Part shown: positions 52,136 through 63,346 of the stretch, one piece after another | How positions within the stretch are numbered: position 1 is the first letter of the stretch | Layout of the letters: every line of letters starts with the position of its first letter | Assembly: GCA_051004015.1 (NCBI GenBank) | Contig: JBPCKT010000135.1 | Coordinates: forward strand, 9,275 to 73,274 | Origin: SXOA01 sp051004015 | Lineage (GTDB): Bacteria; Planctomycetota; Planctomycetia; Pirellulales; Pirellulaceae | Length of the DNA stretch: 64,000 bases | Direction of reading: 5' to 3' | Made by a program: the position numbers and the translations under genes | The notes under the pieces: generated by a model | Told to the model about the DNA's origin: nothing | What the model saw: only the letters and a program-made list of their open reading frames with translations | Database searches by the model: none

Positions 52136-54064
52136 CTAATCGAGGTAGAGAAACTCGTTCGTATTGAAGAGCGCCAGGCAAAGTTGAACGAGAGCGGCAT
52201 CGGGCGCACTTCCCTCGCGGTGGAGCAGCTCCTCTTGCCGGCTGAGGAAGTCCGTCAGCGTCTTGAGCTCGACCTGGCTTGGTGATCGACCCCAGGTACG
52301 GCGGCAGGCGGCAATGATGCGAGCGGATGAATCGGTGGGAGAATCTCGCAGCACTTCGGCTGCGAGGTGCCGCGCACAGCTTAGCGAGAACTCCGAATTG
52401 AACAGCAGCAGCGACTGCGGGGCGGTGGTGCTGCGGCTGCGAGACGGGCAACTGGCGTTGGGGTCGGGGCGGTCGAAGGCTTCGAACAGCGGATAGCGGA
52501 GGTTTCGCCGGGCGAAGATGTAAATGCTGCGGCGGGCGGCAGCGGCTGGGTTTTCGCTGGCTTTCCACTGACTGGGAAGCAGCGTCTTGGTCAGTTCCTC
52601 CGGCAGCGGCGGCATCACGCCCGGCCCGCCGCGGCGGAAATCAAGCTGACCGCTGGCGGCGAGCATCGCATCGCGTATCGCTTCCCCTTCCAGCCGCCAC
52701 GGTTTGCGGGATGCCTGACGATAGGCCGCCGAGCAGACCATTTGCCGATGCAGCTTCTTGAGTCCCCAGCCGTTTGTCATCAGTTCGCTGGCCAGCCAGT
52801 CGAGCAGTTCGGGATGACTCGGCGCCGTCCCCATCACCCCAAAGTCGCTCGGCGTCTCCACGATCCTTTTGCCGAAATGATGCTGCCACAGCCGGTTGAC
52901 CATCACGCGGCTGGTGAGCGGATGGTCCGGGCTGGTGAGCCAGCGAGCGAGGCCGGTTCTTGGCGAGCGGGGAGTTTCAGAATCGCGGGCGTCAGCCCCC
53001 TGATTCTTCGCCGGTAGCAGAACCCGCACAAACGCCGGCTGCAATTCCATCCCCGGCCGTTGCCAATCGCCTCGTATCCAGAGCCGAGCGGGGCCTTTGA
53101 ATTTAGCGTCGTTGTGCAGAGCAATGACGGAGACATCCTTCTGCAAGCTCACCGCTGGCTCAAAGAACGCCCGTAGCCGGTAGAAGTCCGCCTGGCTGAG
53201 CGGGTCGTACTTGTGGTCGTGACACTGGGCACAGCCGAGTTGCAGCCCCATGAAAACCGAGCCGATGGTCCCCGCCACTTCATTGAGCAGCTCGTGCTTC
53301 CGCTGCTCCTGCGAGTTGATGTCCGGCATGTCCGGCCCGGAGAGGCAGAACATCGTGGGGATGGAATTCCGCGTGAGCGGAATCTGCTTCGGTTTATTGC
53401 CGTCGGAAATTTCCGATTTGAATTCTTCGAGTTGAGAGCCAATATCCTCTGACTCCTGACCCCTGACTCCTGACCCCTGCTCGTCCCCCGCCACCTGCTG
53501 CCGCACGAACTCGTCGTACGGCATGTCCGCGTTCAGCGCCCCGACGACCCAGTCGCGATACCGCCACGCCTCTTTCCGCACCAAGTCATGCTCATACCCA
53601 TCCGTCTCCGCAAACCGGGCCAGATCCAGCCAGTGTTGCCCCCACCGCTCACCGTAACTCGGCGACGCCAGCAACCGGTCCACCAGCCGCTCGTAGGCAT
53701 CGGGGTGCTGGTCATTCGTGAACGCTTCAATCTCCTCTAGCGTCGGCGGCAGTCCGGTCAGGTCGAACGTCAGTCTTCGCAGCAGTGTCTCGCGACCGGC
53801 TTCATTCCCTGGCGTCATTTTCTTCGCTTCGAGTTTCGCCAGAATGAACCGATCAATGCCACCCCGGCACCACCCCTTCGCTCCCGCCACCTCGGGCAAC
53901 TTTGGCCGCACGATGGGCTGGAAACTCCAGTGTTGGCGGTCGGTTTCCGCAATTGGCGGCTCTTGGTAGTCGGTATCCGCGGCAATTCCAAGGATGGGTA
54001 CATGCACTGCTGCGCCCGCCACAACTAATGCCAATCGAGCGAATTTGGATGCCGTTGTTACCAC
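52136..54064 (-). CDS. DUF1549/DUF1553 protein lacking the cytochrome domain
   Basis: The 642-residue exported protein (signal peptide about 1-29) has DUF1549 (LVDRLLASPSYGERWGQHWLDLARFAETDG; LGCAQCHDHKYDP, a CxxCH) and DUF1553 (LTSRVMVNRLWQHHFGKRIV; LLLFNSEFSLSCARHLAAEVL). Unlike the protein at 28019 it has no N-terminal cytochrome segment. Residues about 195-235 are an unusual insertion coded by a DNA repeat. GTG 54064 is the start. The paired DUF1501 gene (56399) is 2.3 kb upstream in the same direction with three genes between. Function unknown. Confidence 0.9.
   Translation of the reverse strand: MVTTASKFARLALVVAGAAVHVPILGIAADTDYQEPPIAETDRQHWSFQPIVRPKLPEVAGAKGWCRGGIDRFILAKLEAKKMTPGNEAGRETLLRRLTFDLTGLPPTLEEIEAFTNDQHPDAYERLVDRLLASPSYGERWGQHWLDLARFAETDGYEHDLVRKEAWRYRDWVVGALNADMPYDEFVRQQVAGDEQGSGVRGQESEDIGSQLEEFKSEISDGNKPKQIPLTRNSIPTMFCLSGPDMPDINSQEQRKHELLNEVAGTIGSVFMGLQLGCAQCHDHKYDPLSQADFYRLRAFFEPAVSLQKDVSVIALHNDAKFKGPARLWIRGDWQRPGMELQPAFVRVLLPAKNQGADARDSETPRSPRTGLARWLTSPDHPLTSRVMVNRLWQHHFGKRIVETPSDFGVMGTAPSHPELLDWLASELMTNGWGLKKLHRQMVCSAAYRQASRKPWRLEGEAIRDAMLAASGQLDFRRGGPGVMPPLPEELTKTLLPSQWKASENPAAAARRSIYIFARRNLRYPLFEAFDRPDPNASCPSRSRSTTAPQSLLLFNSEFSLSCARHLAAEVLRDSPTDSSARIIAACRRTWGRSPSQVELKTLTDFLSRQEELLHREGSAPDAALVQLCLALFNTNEFLYLD
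53451..53478 (-). repeat. 14-base direct repeat within the DUF1549 coding sequence
   Basis: GACTCCTGACCCCT occurs twice in exact tandem (plus-strand reading) inside the coding region. It encodes part of QGSGVRGQESED, between conserved DUF1549 segments. It keeps the reading frame because the unit pair is 28 bases within a longer inserted stretch. Confidence 0.7.
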
Positions 54065-54073
54065 GATTTACGC

Positions 54074-54184
54074 AGCCCGATTCATCGGGCTTTGCCCTGT
54101 TAGGCCCGTGCTTTAGCACGGGCAAGCCTGCCAAAAACATCTTCTCTTTCCGTCCGCCGCCGCGGAGCGGCGGCGGACGGAAAG
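54074..54184. repeat. Three hairpins, one an 18-bp perfect stem
   Basis: AGCCCGA-TTCA-TCGGGCT (54074-54091), CCCGTGC-TTTA-GCACGGG (54105-54122) and CTTTCCGTCCGCCGCCGC with its exact complement around a GGA loop (54146-54184). They lie in the 223-base gap 54065-54287, upstream of the DUF1549 gene, and may isolate it from the genes above. Confidence 0.75.
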
Positions 54185-54287
54185 GGAGGGATTTTGCCGC
54201 GTGTGCCCGGACTAAATGCTGGGCCTGACGAAGCAAAGGACCGTAAACGGCCCTCGAATCTGGACATGTCAACAATCGAAGCAGCCA

Positions 54288-54539
54288 TTAATATGTCTCC
54301 AAGCCGTCCCCTTCGGCTGCTTCAAATTCCTGGCTGATAGCCTTGAATTCTCCCATTGCCACTGCATCGCCAAGCATGAGATCAAGCGACCGCTCAACCG
54401 ATGCAGGGTCCTTATACGACCACGGCAACCGACGAGCGGCGACAAAGGCGGTGAAGTCCTCGACCTCGCGGGCTGCGTCGGCGGGAAGCTTACGAAATAG
54501 ATCGACTAACCGTTGTTCCTGCTGATTTAGCGCCATCAT
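54288..54539 (-). CDS. Small DUF2281-like protein
   Basis: The 83-residue product is helical (QEQRLVDLFRKLPADAAREVEDFTAFVAARR), resembling small antitoxin-like proteins with a DUF2281-type core. No toxin partner is visible next to it. The sequence AGAGGATGA precedes ATG 54539. Function unknown. Confidence 0.6.
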   Translation of the reverse strand: MMALNQQEQRLVDLFRKLPADAAREVEDFTAFVAARRLPWSYKDPASVERSLDLMLGDAVAMGEFKAISQEFEAAEGDGLETY

Positions 54540-54576
54540 TTCAAGTCATCCTCTCTACTACTGGCCACTGAAAACA

Positions 54577-54966
54577 CTATCGCAAAACGACCGACAAAAA
54601 CGTCCAGGCCACAGTTGCCACCACATACGGCGCATACACAAGCCCCAAAACAGCCAGGACCAGCAGCCAACCCCGCCAGCCCCGCGTCGAAACACAGTAC
54701 CAAACGAGCGAGAATGGATAGGTGACAAACACGAAATAGCCAAAGTCAAAACACGGCGTCCGCCGCTCTTGGAGTGCGTCTTCCACAATCCAGAGCGCCA
54801 CCGCCAGTGGGCCAAGATAACCGAGGAGCACTATCGCTATTGGCGGCGCGCCGCTGGCCAGGAACGCCAGCAGCAGCACCGCGACGGCTCCGCCCGTCCA
54901 AGCAATGCGCGCGAAGGGAGAAACAATTAGCGTAGCAATGCTTGGGTCGGAACTTTGAATTGTCAT
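54577..54966 (-). CDS. Small multi-span membrane protein
   Basis: The 129-residue protein has four hydrophobic segments (about 17-38, 41-63, 73-92, 98-125). ATG 54966 overlaps the stop of the TPR gene by four bases (ATGA), so they are translated together. I do not recognise a family. Confidence 0.7.
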   Translation of the reverse strand: MTIQSSDPSIATLIVSPFARIAWTGGAVAVLLLAFLASGAPPIAIVLLGYLGPLAVALWIVEDALQERRTPCFDFGYFVFVTYPFSLVWYCVSTRGWRGWLLVLAVLGLVYAPYVVATVAWTFLSVVLR

Positions 54967-56402
54967 TTCTTGAGCAACTCCTCCAGCGGCTCAATTCCCA
55001 AATCGAATTCTCCCCGCAGTGATCCATTCTTGGGTGCCGGCCAGCCGTTCTCAACATTCATCCAGGCGATACCGTGGTCAATTGCCTTTCCATACCGCAA
55101 TCTCACGTTGCGGACGCTGCCTTCAAATCGCATGAGGCTGTCTGCATCTGCATCTTTGTTGAGCGCGTGGGCGAAGAAGAGCGATTTGACTTTGGTGTTC
55201 CAAGCATACGGTCCAAGTTCTACTCGGCTGAGAGCATCCCTCGCCTCAGGAGAAGAATTCCGGGCAAGCGAATAATACATCCAATTCACCGCATCGCCGC
55301 TTGGATCATCCCGTTCTTTGATCGCTCGCTCGATAAGCGGAACGACTTCGGCACCCCGTCTGGCCAGGATTTGGGCCACAGCGCGGAGCGGCCAATCGCC
55401 GCGCCGTGCTTCCGTAAGGTCGTTTGTTTGTTCCACTGTACTTAAGATGTCGATCAGGTCTTGATAGCGGTGATCCAACGAAAGTCGTTCTAGTTTGTTA
55501 CAGTAGAGTACGGCGTGCCCAGCATAACTGGCTGCTGTATCCCGTTCAGAAAGGGGATCCCGTCGTTGCTTGGCGATTAAAGCAACTTCCTTTTCCTTCG
55601 CTCGGCGAGCGACCGCCAATAAGTCATCTTTTTGTCCTGCTTGGGAATACATTCGATAGGCCATGAAGGCCTGAAATGATCCGCCGCTGGTCGGCGACAC
55701 CGCATTCTTGCGAAGCCGTTGCATCACTTCCCGGGCGCAATCAGTGTGATTTCCCTTCTGGAGTTTGCAAAGCCAGATGCTGTTCTTGCGGGCTCCATCC
55801 ATTTCATCGAAACAAGTGCCGCAAAAACTGGTCGGCATCCAATGCTCCCAGCAGGCCAGAGCTTTGTCCCAATCCCTTGCCGCCATATACCGACTCCCGA
55901 GGAACTCATGAGCGAAGTCCTCGTTGGCAAGGGCTTGCGCAATGGATTTGTCTGCCTCCGGGCGGAACCCGTCCATTCCTTTTTCAAAGGCAGTGAGCAT
56001 CTCTTTCTCGTCGCCCAGCCTGTGATAAACATTGCCAAGCTGACACCAGGCGACCCGAATATAAGGAGCGTTGGGATAGTTGGAAACAACTTCCAAAAGT
56101 ACCTTCTTGGCGGTCTCCGGTGCGTCCGAATAATAGGCCGTGTGAGCGACCGAACACAGCCACACAGGAATCCGTTCTGGGAATTCCTTACTTCGCTCAC
56201 GCTGATGAACGTAAGCCAGTGCTTCTTCGCAGCGCCGCTCCTTGAGGTACGTATTGAGCTGCGTGGTAATCTCCCTTTCAGACTTCGCAGATTCATCGGC
56301 CAATACCGGTGCATGAGTGAATAGCAACGTGAATGTAATCAGGCAAAACGTGAGGAGCTTTCTCACGAGCGAGTGACGATGTGAAATGAGCGGGTTGTTC
56401 AC
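54963..56402 (-). CDS. Exported TPR-type protein
   Basis: The 479-residue product has a signal peptide (LVRKLLTFCLITFTLLFTHA) and many helical pairs of TPR type (AWCQLGNVYHRLGDEKEMLTAFEKGM, ARDWDKALACWEHWMP). GTG 56402 overlaps the DUF1501 stop by four bases (GTGA). Cysteines cluster near FCGTCFDEMD. It is likely a periplasmic adaptor. The stop overlaps the next gene by four bases. The family is unknown. Confidence 0.75.
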   Translation of the reverse strand: MNNPLISHRHSLVRKLLTFCLITFTLLFTHAPVLADESAKSEREITTQLNTYLKERRCEEALAYVHQRERSKEFPERIPVWLCSVAHTAYYSDAPETAKKVLLEVVSNYPNAPYIRVAWCQLGNVYHRLGDEKEMLTAFEKGMDGFRPEADKSIAQALANEDFAHEFLGSRYMAARDWDKALACWEHWMPTSFCGTCFDEMDGARKNSIWLCKLQKGNHTDCAREVMQRLRKNAVSPTSGGSFQAFMAYRMYSQAGQKDDLLAVARRAKEKEVALIAKQRRDPLSERDTAASYAGHAVLYCNKLERLSLDHRYQDLIDILSTVEQTNDLTEARRGDWPLRAVAQILARRGAEVVPLIERAIKERDDPSGDAVNWMYYSLARNSSPEARDALSRVELGPYAWNTKVKSLFFAHALNKDADADSLMRFEGSVRNVRLRYGKAIDHGIAWMNVENGWPAPKNGSLRGEFDLGIEPLEELLKK

Positions 56403-57814
56403 GCCATCACCTCCCTCACTACTCTCGCCTCGTCTCCCGGCCCCGTCAGCCTCTCCTCCAACCCGTTGTGGAAGAATGAGAGCGACGCATGGTCGAGTCC
56501 CAGGAGTTCCAGCAGCGTGGCGTGGAAGTCGCGGATGTGGACTTTGTTTTCGGCGGCGCGGAGGCCGACGGAGTCGGTTGCGCCGTAGGCGAAGCCGCCG
56601 CGGACCGCGCCGCCGGCGAGGAACACGCTGTAGCCCCAAGGGTTGTGGTCGCGGCCTTTCCCCTGCTCGCTCATCGGCATGCGGCCGAATTCGCCCCCCC
56701 AGATGACGAGCGTGTCGTCCCATAGGCCGCGGCGCTTCAGGTCCCGGAGCAGCCCGGCGGCGGGGAGGTCGGTCCGGCGGCAGAGCTGGGTGTGGTTGGC
56801 GAGGACGTCGTTGTGGGCATCCCAGCCGTTGAAATCGCCGGAGTAGACCTGCACGAAACGGACGCCCCGCTCGACCATCCGCCTGGCCAGCAGGCACCGC
56901 TGGCCGAACTCACGGGTTTCCTTGTCGTCCATTCCATACAGCTTTTCCGTCTCGGCGGATTCGTCGCGCAGGTCCACCAATTCCGGGGCGGCGGCTTGCA
57001 TGCGGAAGGCCAGTTCATAGGCGGCAATCCGGGCGGCCAGTTCGCCCTCGTCATCGTCGTGCGAAGCCAGGTGCTGGCGATTCAATTCCTGCACCAAGTC
57101 CAACGTGTGCCGCTGCTGGGCTTTCGAAATCCCCGGCTGCGGCTTGAGATGGAGAATCGGCGAATCGCCCGACCGCATGGTGACCCCTTGGAACGTCGCG
57201 GGCAGATAACCGCTTCCCCAGGCGGGCGGACCACCCTTCACGCTGCCGCCCGGATCGGGGAGGACGACGAAGGTCGGCAGATCGCGGTTCTCGCTGGAGA
57301 GGCCATACGCCACCCAGCTCCCGACGCTCGGCCGCCCCATCAGGATGCTGCCGGTGTTCATCTGATAGACGGACTGCGGATGATTCACGCTGTCCCCATT
57401 CAGGCTGCGAATCACGCACAGGTCGTCGGCACACTCCGCCAGGTGCGGCAGGAAGTCGCTGATTTCCAGGCCGCTATTCCCTCGCTTCTGAAATGGCTTG
57501 ATGGGGCCGAGCAGCGGGTTCTGCGCCACCTTCCGCCGCGTCATCACCGGGCCAAAACTTTCCGGCAATGGCTTGCCGGCGAGCTTGATTAACTCCGGCT
57601 TCGGGTCGAGCAGATCGACGTGGCTCGGCCCGCCGTGCATGAAGAGCCAGATGACTCGCTTGACGCGGGGGGCGGGGGACTGGGGGCTAGGGGCTGGGGA
57701 AGAATGGGCAGAATCTGAGAGAAGAGAGGCTAGTGCGAGCGCTCCCATCCCGCCGCCGGCTTGGGCGAGGAACCGCCGCCGTGATGACGCCAAGTTATGG
57801 GGAGCCGGGGACAT
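56399..57814 (-). CDS. DUF1501 protein with arginine-rich N-terminal signal
   Basis: The 471-residue product opens with an SSRRRFLAQAGGG twin-arginine-like motif. DUF1501 features follow: VIWLFMHGGPSHVDLLDPKPE, SVNHPQSVYQMNTGS, FVQVYSGDFNGWDAHND, LVIWGGEFGRMPMSEQGKGRDHNPWG and IRDFHATLLELLGLDH. ATG 57814 lies six bases after TATAAT; ATG 57883 is in frame but leaves 23 unlike residues. The coding part near residue 50 (SSPAPSPQSPAP) matches a GGGGACTGGGGGCTAGGGGC-type repeat. Downstream genes are coupled by 4-base overlaps. Confidence 0.92.
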   Translation of the reverse strand: MSPAPHNLASSRRRFLAQAGGGMGALALASLLSDSAHSSPAPSPQSPAPRVKRVIWLFMHGGPSHVDLLDPKPELIKLAGKPLPESFGPVMTRRKVAQNPLLGPIKPFQKRGNSGLEISDFLPHLAECADDLCVIRSLNGDSVNHPQSVYQMNTGSILMGRPSVGSWVAYGLSSENRDLPTFVVLPDPGGSVKGGPPAWGSGYLPATFQGVTMRSGDSPILHLKPQPGISKAQQRHTLDLVQELNRQHLASHDDDEGELAARIAAYELAFRMQAAAPELVDLRDESAETEKLYGMDDKETREFGQRCLLARRMVERGVRFVQVYSGDFNGWDAHNDVLANHTQLCRRTDLPAAGLLRDLKRRGLWDDTLVIWGGEFGRMPMSEQGKGRDHNPWGYSVFLAGGAVRGGFAYGATDSVGLRAAENKVHIRDFHATLLELLGLDHASLSFFHNGLEERLTGPGDEARVVREVMA

Positions 57815-57850
57815 GGCAGCATTATAGCCGAGGGGAAATGCGGGGGTGAA
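57814..57850 (-). promoter_or_regulatory. -10 six bases before ATG of DUF1501 operon (leaderless)
   Basis: On the minus strand TATAAT (57826-57821) is followed by GCTGCC and ATG 57814. TTCACC (57850-57845) stands 18 bases upstream of the -10 and matches the -35 consensus at four positions. Confidence 0.6.
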
Positions 57851-57964
57851 ACGGAATCTCGATTCGCGGGCGGTGTCAATCATGGTTCACTTCGGCGCTG
57901 CCGTAAGGTACGATGACAGGCGACCGTCGCTTCCCCCCATCCTGACCCCTTGGGAGTCAGCAAC

Positions 57965-60289
<2,325 letters not shown>

Positions 60290-60296
60290 GCTCGTT

Positions 60297-60378
60297 CACT
60301 AGCCCGACGCGCCAGCGAGGGAGTTGGACGTTGCGCCGGTGCAAAACGCAATTCCCTCGCTGGCGCGTCGGGCTAGTG
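60297..60378. repeat. 26-bp perfect inverted repeat
   Basis: CACTAGCCCGACGCGCCAGC begins the left arm (60297-60322); the right arm (60353-60378) is its exact complement over 26 bases with a 30-base loop. It starts seven bases after the stop of the NHL lipoprotein gene and lies 35 bases before the moxR start, so it probably works as a terminator or stabiliser between them. Confidence 0.85.
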
Positions 60379-60412
60379 TCTGCTGAAACCAGATGAACAC
60401 CTTGAGGCCTCC

Positions 60413-61381
<969 letters not shown>

Positions 61382-61397
61382 GAAACAAAAGAGGGAT

Positions 61398-61480
61398 GGC
61401 CACAAGAGGGCGCAAAAAGGCACAAAAAAGATTCGCAAGAGCATCTCCCTTTTTGTGCCTCTTCGTGCCTTTTTGCGGCC
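61398..61480. repeat. Imperfect inverted repeat, AAAAAGGCAC family
   Basis: GGCCACAAGAGGGCGCAAAA begins the left arm (61398-61428); the right arm 61450-61480 is its imperfect complement, rich in TTTTTGTGCC and TTTTTGCGGCC. It lies in the 150-base gap between the MoxR and DUF58 genes and could be transcribed as a hairpin in the shared mRNA. Confidence 0.65.
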
Positions 61481-61531
61481 AATCCCCGCCGTGTCTTCCC
61501 TGTTTTCCGTGTTCCATTTCTTCTTCGATAA

Positions 61532-62839
61532 ATGATCTGGTACGCCGGCGCGATTCTGATTCTCCTCTTCGCGCTCATTTTCAAGTTGAGCCTGCTGGCG
61601 TACGCCATGTATGCGCTGCTCGCCGTGCTGCTCGTCAGCCGCTGGCTCACTCGCTCCTGGGCCAACAGCCTCTCGGCCAAGCGGCAGGTGGATCGGCTCG
61701 AAGCAGAGGTGGGAGACACCGTCTCGGTCGAGCTGACGATTGAGAACCAGGGCAAGCTCCCCATCGCCTGGGTCCTGCTCGAGGACCTGCTGCCGCGGGA
61801 GGCCCTGATGTATGACCCGCCGCGGCTCGCTGTCACCGGCCGCCGCATCGAGCTGACCATGATCAAGCCCCGCGGCATCAAGACCATGCTCTACCAGCTC
61901 ACCTGCAACCGCCGCGGCTATTACCAGCTTGGTCCGCTGGTGCTGGAGACCGGCGACCTGTTCGGTCTCCATCGCCGCTACCGCGTCGCCACCGAGCCGC
62001 AGTTCCTGATGGTCCTTCCCAAGGTGATGCCGCTGGCCGGATACGAAGTCGTCTCCAAGCGGCCCATCGGCGAAGTTCGGATGACCTACCGCCTCTTCGA
62101 GGACCCCACCCGCATTGCTGGCGTCCGGGCCTATGAGCGGGGGGACCCGCTCAACCGCGTCAGTTGGAAAGCGACCGCCCGCACCGGCCAGCTTCACAGC
62201 AAGGTCTACGAACCGTCCACCGTCGTCGGGGCCACCATCCTGCTCGACTTCCACAAATCGTCGCACTCCAAAAAGGGGGAGCCGCACCGCAGCGAGCTGG
62301 CCATCACCGCGGCTGCTTCCATCGCCAACGCCGTCTACTTGATGGGGCAGCAGATTGGCCTGGTCACCAACGGGCGAGATGCGGCTGACCGCATCCGCAC
62401 CGAAGGCTGGACCGGCGACGTCCGGACCCGCGCCGCCGCAAAAGCCTCCGCCGGCATGAAGGACAAGAGCGACCGCCTGGAGCCGCTCATCGTCCAAACC
62501 CGCCGCGGTGCCGAGCAACTGATGCAGATTCTCGAAACCCTGGCCCGCGTCGAGCTCACCGACGGCCTCACCCTCCCGCAGCTCATCGTGGAAAGCACCA
62601 GCCGCATGCCGCGGGACGCCTCCGTGATCGTCATCCTGCCGAAAGTGACGATGGAAACGGCCATTGCCCTGGGCGAGCTCCGCCGCCAGGGCTACGCCAT
62701 CACCGCCGTCATCAACGCCTTTGAAGAGGACGACTTCGCCCACGTTTCCGGCCCCCTCCTCGCCTACGGCATCCCCACCCGCCACCTCAAGGACGAACAG
62801 GCGGTCGTCGAAGTCTGCCGGCAGTACATGCTGCGGTAG
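61532..62839 (+). CDS. DUF58-domain membrane protein
   Basis: The 435-residue protein has two N-terminal transmembrane helices (about 4-24, 27-45) and a large cytoplasmic part. DUF58 is marked by VRAYERGDPLNRVSWKATARTGQLHSKVYEP, with a downstream vWA-like fold (TILLDFHKSS; SVIVILPKV). The family accompanies MoxR ATPases and is linked to envelope assembly. ATG 61532 lacks a clear ribosome site. It is the last gene in the window. Confidence 0.92.
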   Translation: MIWYAGAILILLFALIFKLSLLAYAMYALLAVLLVSRWLTRSWANSLSAKRQVDRLEAEVGDTVSVELTIENQGKLPIAWVLLEDLLPREALMYDPPRLAVTGRRIELTMIKPRGIKTMLYQLTCNRRGYYQLGPLVLETGDLFGLHRRYRVATEPQFLMVLPKVMPLAGYEVVSKRPIGEVRMTYRLFEDPTRIAGVRAYERGDPLNRVSWKATARTGQLHSKVYEPSTVVGATILLDFHKSSHSKKGEPHRSELAITAAASIANAVYLMGQQIGLVTNGRDAADRIRTEGWTGDVRTRAAAKASAGMKDKSDRLEPLIVQTRRGAEQLMQILETLARVELTDGLTLPQLIVESTSRMPRDASVIVILPKVTMETAIALGELRRQGYAITAVINAFEEDDFAHVSGPLLAYGIPTRHLKDEQAVVEVCRQYMLR

Positions 62840-62852
62840 CGATTACTTGGGT

Positions 62853-62884
62853 GGCACGCCCACGGCTTTGCGTGGGCGTGAACC
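62853..62884. repeat. 32-base palindromic repeat, second copy
   Basis: This is identical to the reverse complement of 46314-46345. The core CACGCCCACG-GCTTTG-CGTGGGCGTG folds as a hairpin just after the DUF58 stop, so it may end that transcript. Confidence 0.8.
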
Positions 62885-62959
62885 GGTGCCAACTACGCCC
62901 TTAACCGCCCCGACCCCCGTCCACACCGTCCCTCGCCCTATAAGCGACTTATCAGGGGT

Positions 62960-63095
62960 GATTATTCATGAATTCACACGCTCCATTTTGCGTGAATCAG
63001 CGATTCACACCGGCTCGCAACTCCTTATCCCGCAGCCACTTCCGCTGATTCATGCCTCCGGTCCCGCCCTGAATCAACCAGTTTTTTGATTCACG
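62960..63095. promoter_or_regulatory. Cluster of TGATTCA/TGAATCA boxes
   Basis: TGATTCA occurs at 63046 and 63087 and TGAATCA at 62993 and 63070; GAATTCA and CGATTCA variants occur at 62970 and 63001. Similar boxes lie at 30968-31014. They could bind one regulator or be part of an RNA. There is no gene in this stretch that I can support. Confidence 0.4.
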
Positions 63096-63264
63096 CAAAT
63101 CCTCGCTATTCCGGGGGATGTATCCGCGAAAATATAAGCTGTTTTTCAAACACAGCTACACAATAGCCCAGCCTCTTAGCGGCACATTCTCTTCCCTTAC
63201 GACCAAATTGCCAAAGAACACACCCTCCCTGGCCTTCGCGCGCGGCTCTGCCGCCTGTTCCCGT

Positions 63265-63293
63265 ATTGTATACAACTGTTCTAGTCCTGTCAA
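63265..63293 (-). promoter_or_regulatory. Consensus sigma70 promoter with no gene attached
   Basis: On the minus strand TTGACA (63293-63288) and TACAAT (63270-63265) are 17 bases apart. Transcription would run left towards 62840 through the TGATTCA cluster. No open reading frame with a ribosome site follows, so a small RNA or an antisense transcript to the DUF58 gene are the options. Confidence 0.55.
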
Positions 63294-63346
63294 GAGTCGC
63301 CGCCAAGATTTTTTTCCTCAGCCGCGGCAGCGGCGTTAGAACCAAG

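Noticed and set aside
56403..56897. N-terminal extension of the TPR gene frame
   Set aside because: It lies within the DUF1501 coding sequence in another frame and is Arg/Pro-rich noise; GTG 56402 gives a proper signal peptide.
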